This document shows positions 26,640 to 35,124 of a DNA stretch of 64,000 nucleotides, piece by piece (position 1 is the stretch's first letter; each line of letters begins with the position of its first letter). The position numbers and the translations under genes were made by a program. Under the pieces are notes generated by a model. It had not been told where the DNA came from, did not search any database, and saw nothing but the letters and a program-made list of their open reading frames with translations. Where the stretch lies: NCBI GenBank assembly GCA_022496805.1, contig CM040091.1, positions 18,404,336 through 18,468,335 on the forward strand, written 5' to 3'. Source of the stretch: Pohlia nutans. Its lineage: Eukaryota > Streptophyta > Bryopsida > Bryales > Mniaceae.

Positions 26640-27115
26640 CTCAATGTAAGGTTATTGTGTTTCCTGTACGGAGGGGCCTAAGCTGTCGACCTCACAGCTG
26701 ACGTCAGCAAGGGTTCGGTGATGACTGCGGGTATGGCCGGGTATGGCCGGGTATGGACCGAAATGGGCGGCCTCGGGTTTGGCCTCCTCGTCACTCTCGA
26801 CTTCTCCCGCTTGTGTTTTCAGCTGCGCCCGCTCGTCGTCGTCACTGCCGTGTGTGTGTGCGCTTCTACATCATGTTTTGTCGTTGTTGAGGGAGCGCAA
26901 TTGGTTTGGGGAGAGAGCGATCAGGGTGAGCAATCGGTATTGGGTGTGCCGATCTGGGTGCGCGCATTTCGTGCAGCGGGAGGAGCAAGCGGACGAGGGA
27001 GACGAGCGAGGCGGGAGGAGCGTACGACATCGGCGCGAGGAGTATGAGCGGTCGCTGCAACTTGCGTGGGGCGGAAGCTGTCGGCGCTAGGCAGAAATAC
27101 ACACCCTCTCTTCAG
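26640..27115 (+). promoter_or_regulatory. GC-rich island, candidate promoter of the right-arm genes
   Basis: Composition switches sharply from AT-rich to GC-rich. A perfect 12-bp palindrome GCTGACGTCAGC at 26697-26708 contains TGACGTCA, the classic bZIP (CRE-type) site. GGGTATGGCC is tandemly repeated at about 26730-26756. Frames of about 110 codons in two phases show no domain and reflect composition. Lying upstream of the rightward cargo genes, it is best read as promoter and 5-prime leader; this is inference. Confidence 0.45.
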
Positions 27116-27976
27116 GTGCGGTCTCGTTTTTATGTTTTTTCTCTTCTCGTTTCTTTTACGTGCATTTTCTTATTCTGTAGTTCTTGTAATTTCTAGATTG
27201 AGGATTTGGATTACTGAGTCTATGCTTCATTTCGCGGTTGTCGGAATTAGCGAGAGAGATAGAGCAAATGTGTGGGGGGAAGTTTTTTTTGCTACTGTGT
27301 GTGTGTTTGAGTGCGGAATGGTTGCGGAGGTCGTAGATAGTGGGAGCACAGCTCGCAATGCAATACGCTTGTCTTTTTCGTATGTAAGGTGGGATATGTG
27401 TTGTAGATACGGGGGCACTAGAATTGATGTAGCAGACCAGACTCTTCAGTTGCGCACTGAGGTTGTATAAGACCTCGTATTTGTCATCGGATAAGACTTC
27501 CTACATTGAATATTTGCAAAATATTCGGCCTGGAATCGGCCAAATCGAGTCTTTTAGTGGTTTTTTCTTCCGATGTCTCGCACACGCTGTAGCACACTTG
27601 TGCAGCTGTATTTTACTGTCAATCCGACGTATCTCCAGCTGGAGCTTTAGGATTAATTTCTTGTGGGAGGGTCTAGTGATATATTCCCAAATTCGTGTAC
27701 GTAGCGATTTCTGTCAGCTTGCAACCCTGTAGAATCTACAAAGGGTATAGATTTTCTCCTGAAATCTATGCCCTCTGTAGATTTCACTCTGAAAACTTTA
27801 GAGAGTGCGAATAAAACGAATGTCGCTGTTAGTGTCCACTGTCTTCTTTATGTTGCAGTACATCTTTCCCGTAAAATTTGATATACGTCTCGAAATACGC
27901 TCCATGAAATTAGATTTTTTGTATTTCGAATCGTATAGTTAGCGTATGCTAGACGTATACAACCGTCAAATTCTGG

Positions 27977-28010
27977 GCCTCCCCACTGTGCAATTGCACA
28001 GTGGCGGAGG
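27977..28010. repeat. Perfect palindrome with extended stem
   Basis: The 22-bp core 27983-28004 is a perfect palindrome around CACTGTGCAATTGCACAGTG. Outside it, GCCTCC on the left pairs with GGAGGC on the right across a single C-C mismatch, lengthening the foldback to about 36 bp. It is the best-preserved member of the family. Confidence 0.88.
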
Positions 28011-28921
28011 CAGAGCAGGAGGAAAAGAAAGGAAAATTTTGGAGGGCGAGAGCAATGTCATCTGCCCGCAATTCAGAGGGCAGACGCTTAGGAAGGCCAT
28101 GGATGTCTACCCGGGTTTCTTAAACTTTTAAAGGGCACTTCAGGTTGTTACATTGAAACTAATAATCGCACGTCCTGTGGAGCAGTAGGCAGAACTTTAA
28201 AGTGTGCTGGGTGCGAAGCTGCTACAAGCAGAGTGCCCAGACCAGTGCTGTCTTCCATACTGTTAAACCAACAATCCTAAGAGGCCAGTATGCAGTTGCA
28301 CAGTTCCGAGACTTGCGTCTGCGTAGAGAGAAATCTGTAGGTGCAGTCACGCATGTAGAAGAGGTCAGGTAGTAAATTAAACAGAACATACGGACTACAA
28401 ACTAGTGAGGCAGAACATGAACTAATGCAGAATGTAGTGCACTGGTTCAACACAGAAGGCTAATAGGCCAATGTACAATGACAGTGTCGTAACATGCGTT
28501 TGCCTAGAGGAAAATAAGTAGATGCAGTCACGACTTTAAAAGAAGTGAGGTAGTAAAAATAACTTAGGAACAGACGGACTAGGAATTGTGAGAGACGTAG
28601 TAAAAATAACTGAGGTAGGAAAAATAACTTTCCAAAAGTGAGGTAGTAAAATGAACTTAGGAACAAACGGACTACAACGTGAACCAATGCAGAATTCTAT
28701 GAACTAGTTAAGTAGAAGGCAAGGAGGCTTGTGTGCAATTGCAGTGGCGTGACGAGCTTTGCCCTAGACTTGCTGATGCTTGTGGTTGCTGTTACCAAAT
28801 TGTAAGACAGGAAAATTTAATATACTGTCACTTAGGAACATTGCGTACTTGAAAGTGTAATGAGGGAGAAGAATTGCTGATGTAGCAGATACTGCATTTG
28901 TAGAACCCTAAAGGGAAGAGT

Positions 28922-28943
28922 CCACTATGCAATTGCACAGTGG
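28922..28943. repeat. Palindrome copy
   Basis: One stem mismatch (CCACTATGC opposite GCACAGTGG). It is the first of two palindromes in the first copy of the 490-bp duplication; the equivalent in the second copy is 29407-29426, which has lost two bases of the right arm. Confidence 0.75.
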
Positions 28944-29012
28944 CTTGACATTTATTTGAGAAGACAAAAATATGAAGCGTGCGGAGGAAGAACAGAGGGT
29001 ACCACCCACAAG

Positions 29013-29047
29013 GGGAAGACACTGTGCAATTGCACAGTGGCTTCCCT
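29013..29047. repeat. Palindrome copy with extended stem
   Basis: Core 29019-29040. GGGAAG before it pairs with CTTCCC after it. The duplicate at about 29496-29530 keeps the same outer pair. The outer bases differ from those of the copies at 27977 and 14307 while still pairing. Confidence 0.8.
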
Positions 29048-29322
29048 TGCGTCTGCTTAGGCGAGTGGCTGTATGCTATGATATATGCTAAATGAGGTAG
29101 TAAAAATAACTTAGGTACTACAAATAACTTAAAAGAAGTGCGGTAGTCAAAATAACTAAGGAGCACACGGACTACAAATTGTTGGTTAGGTAGTAAAAAT
29201 AACTTAGGTAGTGAAAAGCTTACAAGAAGTGAGGGTAGTAAAAATAACAAGTTTAAGAGCACACGGACTACAACGGAACCAATGCGGAATACAATGAACT
29301 AGTTCAGAAGAATGCAAGGATG

Positions 29323-29344
29323 CCAGTGTGCAATTGCACAGTGG
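29323..29344. repeat. Palindrome copy
   Basis: The core reads CCAGTGTGC then AATTGCACAGTGG. Further out, GCAAG on the left faces CTTGC on the right, so the foldback can be extended with an internal loop. A related, more eroded copy lies near 28730-28747. Confidence 0.7.
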
Positions 29345-29646
29345 AGGGACTTGCGTTTCCCTAGACTTGCTGCTGATTGTGGTTGCAGTAACCTGAAGGG
29401 GACAGTCCACTATGCAATTGCAGTGGCATGACATATCTTTGACTAGACTAAAACATGTAGTGTGCTTAGGAAGAATGAAGGGTACTACCTAGAAGGGGAA
29501 GACCCTGTGCAATTGCACAGTGGCTTCCCTTGCGTCTGCTTCGACTAGTAAATTTGTATGCTTCGATATATGCTAAGTGGGTCACAACTCCTAGTGGACA
29601 GTGGACAGTAAATTATTTTGCTGACTATTCTGCTACGGTAATATAC

Positions 29647-30165
29647 ATGCAAGTTGTATCAGATGAAACATACAAAGGATGTGATGAATTGTGCTGTCTT
29701 GCAGGCATGGGGAAGAAAACGCCAGACACGGTGTTGAGCGTGGCTCATTCTGGACGTCTGAAGAAGCTGTTTAATGTAGTCAGTGACGAGAATATTAGGG
29801 GAGAGTTTAATGTAGGTAAAAAATATTGTACCAGAAACAATCTTGTAAACAAGCAGTGGTTTTTGACATTCGTAAAGCAATCCAAAAATAGTGGGTTTGG
29901 CCTACAAGTTACGGTAGACGGGTCAATGGTACCTAACGAGGTAGCATTTACAACATTAGAGAGCATGACAGTGACAGACGTGAAACAGCAGGAGCCCAAC
30001 ATAATCGTGTGGGTGGCAAACGGTAGAGGCCACGTCGGAAACCTCATCTTTCCATCTAGCTGGACATTTCGAGCAGATGAGTTTATCAGATCAGTGACAG
30101 CTCTAGAAGACAGTGTCAGGCAAGTTACTGAGGTTCCCTTACTGCCTGTAAATGTTGTGTCTTAG
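29647..30165 (+). CDS. Hypothetical protein of the giant transposon, 172 aa
   Basis: The open frame runs from 29530, but its first 39 codons fall in the duplicated repeat field and contain no ATG. I take the first ATG at 29647. A plausible acceptor (TCTTGCAG|GCATGG) at about 29703 could instead start an exon, with MGKKTPDT as its first residues. No known domain is recognised. The sequence is of mixed composition, with a lysine-rich middle (VGKKYCTRNN) and a globular-looking second half (VTVDGSMVPNEVAF, IIVWVANGRGHVGNLIF). It ends 60 bp before the next long gene on the same strand. It could be an upstream exon of that gene only if the stop at 30163-30165 is spliced out. Function unknown. Confidence 0.5.
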   Translation: MQVVSDETYKGCDELCCLAGMGKKTPDTVLSVAHSGRLKKLFNVVSDENIRGEFNVGKKYCTRNNLVNKQWFLTFVKQSKNSGFGLQVTVDGSMVPNEVAFTTLESMTVTDVKQQEPNIIVWVANGRGHVGNLIFPSSWTFRADEFIRSVTALEDSVRQVTEVPLLPVNVVS

Positions 30166-30225
30166 TTAAGTGGTAGTGCAGTCCAAATCACGCGCACACT
30201 TAAGGAAGTCCTGAAGAAAATTAGT

Positions 30226-31569
30226 ATGACAAACACACATGTCGCGAGTGCTGGAAAGGTTGTCGGAAGTAAGCGGAAGGCACCTACGACTACGGGAGTG
30301 ACGCCTGCCCCAAGCCGTACGAAGCGGAAAAGACCAGCTGACGACAACGCGCGCACGGAACCGGTCACGACGCCCGCCTTAGAAGAGGAGGACCAGGAGA
30401 GAAATAATGAAGACGATATTGTTGAGGAGGAACAGGAGGAACAGGAGGAGGAAACTCGGAACGACGCTGAACCGGTCGAACCCGAGAATGCACAAGGCAT
30501 TGTCCCTGCAACGGGCGAGGCTGAGGATGATAGCAATGACAACGGAGACGAGGGAGACGAGCGAGAGGAGGGAGACGACGGAGAGGAGGGAGACGATAGA
30601 GGGCCTTCGGAAGAGCTATCGGAGACCAAAACAAAGAACCGACATGACGAAGAAGAGGGGTCCGGACGACACAGATCCCAAGTAAGAATAGAGTTGTCAG
30701 ATTCGGACTCAGAGGATGAGAACTACGATGGCGGGGCTGAAGACGAGGAAGAGGAAGAAGACGACGACGAGGACGAGGACGAGGAAGAGGAGGCCCCTGA
30801 AGAACCCGCCGTGGAGGAGCAGGAAGTCGAGGAGGAGATCGAGAGCTCCCCCCCTCAGCGAAAAAAGACCAAACGCAAGTCAACGGCAAAGAACAACAGA
30901 GTCGCCGAAGCGGAAGTTATTGACGAGGAGCTCGGTGTGGTACTGCCCAAGAGAAAACTAAAGCACCCGGTCCGAACACCGAAGGGGAAGGAGCTCAAAA
31001 TTGAGGACCTCCAGCTGGAGCTAAAGCAATTCAAAAACCGATTTGCTGATATGTACATCTGGGGAGAGGACTACATCAGGGATGTTAGTATAGATCAGAT
31101 GGAGCCAACGCCAATTACACATAAATACCGGCCATTTCACGAATCTCTAGCAGACACATTGCTTCAAGTCTTCCTGTCGCAGATTGCACCGAACAAACAA
31201 CGGCTGACTCTGATGCCGAAGACATTGGTGAAGCCTCTGAAATGGGCGGAGGTGAAAAACGGAGGCTTCTACATCATCAACGGGCAACACTCATGGTCAG
31301 GCGCAACGAAGTTGGTGCGGAGCGACGAAGTTGCAGCAAGTGTAAAGGAGAAGTACAAATCATTCCAGTGTGATTTCGTGTGGGATACAAATTACGAGCG
31401 ACTGTCTGAACTGTCCAAGCGGACCAACAACACGAATCAGTACCACTGGGACTCTTCGGAATACTTGCTTCACATTTCGTACTGTCGGCAGCTCTTCAAC
31501 AAGTACGGGCGTCCGCGGGCCCCTAAGCTCGGAGAGAAGATGCCGCTAGCCGATCGGAAGAAATTCAAG
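30226..31569 (+). CDS. Cargo gene exon 1: acidic nuclear-type N-terminus and ParB/DGQHR-like domain
   Basis: The ATG at 30226 opens 448 codons to a phase-0 donor (AAG|GTAAAA at 31570). Residues 1-45 carry basic patches (KRKAP, KRKRP) typical of nuclear signals. Residues 46-210 are extremely rich in Glu and Asp, including a long acidic run near 163-195, and are probably disordered. Another basic patch (RKKTKRKS) follows at about 211-220. A globular part starts near residue 255. FYIINGQHSWSGATKL at about 346-361 resembles the DGQHR/ParB-type nucleotide-binding or nuclease motif. Downstream WDTNYERLSELSKRTNNTNQYHW and CRQLFNKYGRPRAP look conserved. The ParB-like call is motif recognition only. 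The gene continues at 31742 after an intron holding one palindrome. Confidence 0.6.
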
Positions 31570-31741
31570 GTAAAAGATACCCTAAACCATTCCTTTCCTG
31601 TAAGAATTACTAAATGTACTGCCGCCACTGTGCAATTGAACAGTGGCAAGGCCAGTATCTAGGTCATGCCAGGGTGACCTAGGTAGACAGTATAAAATTC
31701 GTGGTTCACTTCAGAGCTAATTTGGAAGCATTCGCATGCAG
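31570..31741 (+). other. Intron 1 of the cargo gene, carrying one palindrome (31625-31646)
   Basis: A 172-nt phase-0 intron, GTAAAAG to TTCGCATGCAG. Near its middle lies the palindrome (CCACTGTGC, AATTGAACAGTGG) with one stem mismatch and outer TGCC/GGCA pairing. Extending the frame through the intron to the stop at 31660-31662 would truncate the protein and read the palindrome as coding, which I consider wrong. Confidence 0.65.
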
Positions 31742-33152
31742 GAGTTCCAAAACAAGGCGGTGGAGAGTTTAAACGCCATCGCGTTCAAAAACTTGAGAAA
31801 GACGGCCGCTCACTACGTTGGAGAGCTGAAAATCATGTGCACATGCGGATAACGCCATGTACGACACCGTGATGAAGTCCTTCACATATTACGAGAGCGG
31901 TGATCTGGTAAACATCGACACTGGGAATAAGTGGAAGGACGACGCGAAAGAGAAGTGGACCAAGAAGTATGTCGTTCCATACCAATTCAAGGCGTACAGG
32001 GGACTGGGGGCGCCGTCGATCTTAGAGGCTTCGGGAAAGATCCTAGCAGGGCTAACAGAGATAGGAGAGCTGGATTCGGAAGGAGACTTGCCTAAGATTT
32101 ATGTGGGGACAAATCGACCCAAAAACCCGTTCTGCTATAGTCTGAAGGAGTGGACGGACCGCAAGAAACAAAAAAACGCACTAGTGCGGCTGCTGCATAA
32201 GGATGTTCCAGGAGGGCTATGGGACGAGGAAGATGTCGACAAGAAGGCGTGGTCAAAATTCAAAAGGGAGCACGGGTTCACTTCGGCTCACATGGATGAG
32301 CTCATTCATCGGGCGACGAAGCAATTCCTGCAGAAATTCATGAGAGCGAGCGACAATCCCAAACGCGAGGAGCACATTGTCTCTGAGTCATTCCAGGCGG
32401 AAGCAAGAAGGGTTCTCGCTGCAGAGAGGGAGATTCTTCCTGGACTCGCACCCCTCATTGCCGTGTACGACCCTAAGGGAACGCTGACCCCGTTCAAGAT
32501 GCCACACGTGCTGCGGACGGCTAAGCGTTTTCCTACGCCAGAACATGACCAAAATGCGTTCTGGTATCCTGAACCGACCGCAAGGATCATGTTCGTGGGA
32601 GGCATAATCGACTTCAGGGAAGTAGATAAGGTGTTCCAGCGGGAAGACTATCTTGCCGACGCCCAATACGGAAGGTGCTACAAAGGGTGGCTGTCAAAGT
32701 TGGTGCCGGATGTAAATCTGATGAAGGCGTGTTCGTATTAGATGCTCATCTCGCACGCTAACACTAGATCCGAGGCTGTGCAGGCCATTCTCCATCACCT
32801 TGGACATCCCAACGAAGGGGTTTGGCATATCTCTCAGAGCAGGTACATTGCAGCGAATGCCGAGACTTACTTCTTCAAAGCGAAAACGCTAAAGAGAGGT
32901 AATGGGGTCGACATCTTCCTACTCAGCTCCCCGGGATATGATCGTCTTGTGTGGCCGGCGGGGATAAGGGCTGCTGAGAGGAGCAAGAAGATTGGGAGCG
33001 TCAAAGAGTACCATTTGCACAACAGCGAGCTGCGGATGGAGGTGTACATGGACTACGTGGGGCTTTTGCCGAAGGCAGTTCGTGGCGATTTTTTTGGGTA
33101 TCCGACAGTTCTCTGCATCACCACCGGACAGAAGTGCATGATAGCAGCTCCT
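31742..33152 (+). pseudogene. Cargo gene exon 2, broken by a frameshift and an in-frame stop
   Basis: After the acceptor the frame reads EFQNKAVESLNAIAFKNLRK and hits TAA at about 31850. The next frame opens at once (MYDTVMKSF from 31857), which fits a one-base insertion. This frame continues to TAG at 32739-32741, then remains open in the same phase to the phase-0 donor at 33153 (GCTCCT|GTAAGT). Conserved-looking text on both sides of the stop (GWLSKLVPDV; SEAVQAILHHLGHPNEGVW) suggests a nonsense change, not two genes. The encoded part, about 470 residues, is mixed and globular; no domain is recognised. SSPGYDRLVWPAGIR is a distinctive motif of unknown meaning. Sequencing error or RNA-level correction is an alternative to decay. 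Confidence 0.6.
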
Positions 33153-33350
33153 GTAAGTATTTTGTACTCTGATGTAAACATTACCATGTAACTATGATAT
33201 GGTACTTGTTCCTGGTGTTGTAGATAATTCACTGTTGGCCGCCCGCAAGGCCAGTATGCAATTGCACAGTGGGCAGTGAAGGAGAGATGGAAAGGAACTG
33301 GTCAATTGCACCGGTAGTAATAGCTGACATTGATGATTTCATGATGACAG
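33153..33350 (+). other. Intron 2 of the cargo gene, carrying one palindrome (33251-33272)
   Basis: A 198-nt phase-0 intron, GTAAGTAT to GATGACAG. It contains the palindrome (CCAGTATGC, AATTGCACAGTGG), with GCC and GGC continuing the stem outside. A second weak foldback around TCAATTGCA occurs at about 33295-33315. Confidence 0.7.
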
Positions 33351-35124
33351 ATGTTGGGATTTAGACCCGCTGCAGTAATTCTTCCGACGGATGATTTACA
33401 CACTTATGTGATAAGCCATGAAACTGGCTGCAACCTCCGAGGATTTGAGCATGTATTCCACACTGGGTCGGTGATGGTTGACGAGACACAGACTCTCGAC
33501 ATATCGCAAACCCTGGGGATCTTATCCAACCCTGGTGGATCGCAAGCGCAGGGGATATTATTCGTAGTCCCCAGTACTTCTGGTGGTGCACAAGAGCAGC
33601 GCTCCATGCACAACCAGGAGACAACAGAGGGAGCGGCGGCTGAAGTTGAAGATCATGCTCACAGTGGTCACCAACGACTAGCTGTTGCCGGGGTATCCGT
33701 GGATGACGACACCGCTGCAATTGAAGGGGCTGATTGCGGCAATACCCACGACCTAGCAGTAGTGGACATGCCCGCAGACGCAGAAGGGGTTGCTGGCGGA
33801 AACACCGACAACATTGTAGGAGATTTGCCCACATGCGGTGCTGCACCTGCCAGTGTAGATGCGAGCGAAGAGACAGCTGTGCCTGTCTGCGAGTTTACAA
33901 GTGCTCACGTAGAGGCGCCGCAGGGAAGTGCCAGTTTCACGCAAGAGTCGCGTGCTGCCCAATTGTTCAGGACATTGGAAAACGCGGAAGGTGTGATTCC
34001 GGAGACGCAGTTCTCTGAGATGTGCCACAATTTCCTGCAGGCCGCGCAGAGTCACCGTACGACTTCTTGTACGAGAACCTGGAGCCAGCAGCGCTTCCGA
34101 CCGCGGAGCAGGAGCGCAGAGAGGAGACAACGGATGTCGATCAGGAAATAGTGCCTGAAACAGAGCCGCACGAGGAGGGTTTTGTACATCATGCGCCCCA
34201 GGCATTGGAGTTTGATGGATCCGGAATTGACCACATGGAAGTGCAGGAAAGTGGGCTGCTGGTGCGCTGCAATGTATTGGTAAATCCATCAACCCCTCCA
34301 GCGGCGCAAGCCCCAGTGGTGGAAGAGTCGCCAGTGTGTGTGCTTGTTGTCCCCGATCCCGCTGGCAACATCACGGAGCCAAGAGATGAGGACATACAGA
34401 TAACGAGGGTGGGGCAGGAGGAAAGGAGATCAATCAAGGCGGACCCAGACGCGGGAGAGCAGACTTCCCATAGTGTACCTCCGCCCAATGAGGACGATCC
34501 TATTTGTGTGTCCACGGACTCCGAAGAGGAGTTTAGGGAAGAAAGCCGGAAGGCCATTCCATCGGATTATGAAACCGAGATCTCCGATTCTGCAACGGAA
34601 GAGGGAGCGTCGGAACGGAAAGTGGATCCCTTGAGATGTCAATTGAAGAAAATTGGAAAGCGGAAGCTGTCGGTCAACAAAAAAAATGTCAGAAAGGCAC
34701 GGGAGTTGCTCACAGAGAACTTGAAATTGAAGAAGAAGGTGGAAACGCTAACAAAGCAACGGGACGAGGCTGACGTGACCCTCAGAACGGCCGGCTTGGA
34801 CTCCACGGTTAGTGGATCCACTTTCACCGCAACTCCGTCAACGTTGACAACGTCAATGGCGTCGGCACCGGCGGCATCAGTTTCGGAAGCGGTAGGACGC
34901 CTTGAAACGGAGGCGGTAGCACGCCTCGGTGGGGAGGACTGCATTCCCGGTACACAGGTGAGACCACTGTGACAGGCTCTCTGTAAACTGTCTCTGCCGT
35001 TGTGCAATTGCACGGTGGCAACAATGAGATTGGGGGAATTATGGTCGTTGATGGCTACTTGTGCTCGCAGGAGTCTGCACTATACGTGTCCACTGTAGAC
35101 GTCAGTCCTGGAAAATCTACAGAG
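33351..35124 (+). pseudogene. Cargo gene 3-prime exons: low-complexity region and C-terminal coiled coil, with a frameshift
   Basis: The exon opens MLGFRPAAVILPTDDLHTYV, in phase with the previous exon, and is open to 34151. Coding character then moves to the other frame (SPYDFLYENLEPAALPT onward), implying a one-base shift between about 34022 and 34070. The new frame is open to a phase-0 donor at 34958 (CAG|GTGAGA). An 18-codon exon 35071-35124 follows after a 113-nt intron. Most of the region is Ala-, Glu- and Asp-rich and probably disordered. Residues encoded at about 34640-34790 form a basic Lys-, Glu- and Leu-rich coiled coil (NVRKARELLTENLKLKKKVE). The final exon probably starts near 35194 and ends within a few codons to 16 residues, depending on phase. 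No function is recognised. Confidence 0.5.
34958..35070 (+). other. Intron 3 of the cargo gene, carrying one palindrome (34997-35018)
   Basis: A 113-nt phase-0 intron, GTGAGACC to TGCTCGCAG. The palindrome copy reads CCGTTGTGC, AATTGCACGGTGG, with outer TGCC/GGCA still able to pair. Its inner core (TGTGCAATTGCAC) is unchanged while neighbouring stem bases differ from the consensus. Confidence 0.7.

Larger units (their letters stand above)
27116..29640. repeat. Right-arm repeat field: hairpin palindromes, minisatellite-like words and a 490-bp duplication
   Basis: No credible gene is seen. The field holds about nine palindrome copies (27983 to 29523). Words such as GAGGTAGTAAAAATAACTTA recur irregularly from about 28370 to 29250 with CACACGGACTACAA. 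The segment at about 28900-29090 is repeated at about 29390-29580, an offset near 486 bp, each with two palindromes and GCTTCCCTTGCGTCTGCTT. It may be a long leader or intron region upstream of 29647. Confidence 0.6.

Noticed and set aside
26718..27470. Rightward frames of 109, 115 and 134 codons
   Set aside because: Two overlap in different phases in GC-rich DNA and none has a domain; more likely promoter and leader.
30365..30889. 174-codon minus-strand frame opposite the acidic region
   Set aside because: It is the antisense of a Glu/Asp-rich coding run, giving Ser-, Pro- and Leu-rich shadow protein.
14307..35018. CRISPR-like array from the recurring palindromes
   Set aside because: Spacing is irregular over 20 kb, copies lie in introns of a plant-type gene, and there is no spacer or leader structure.
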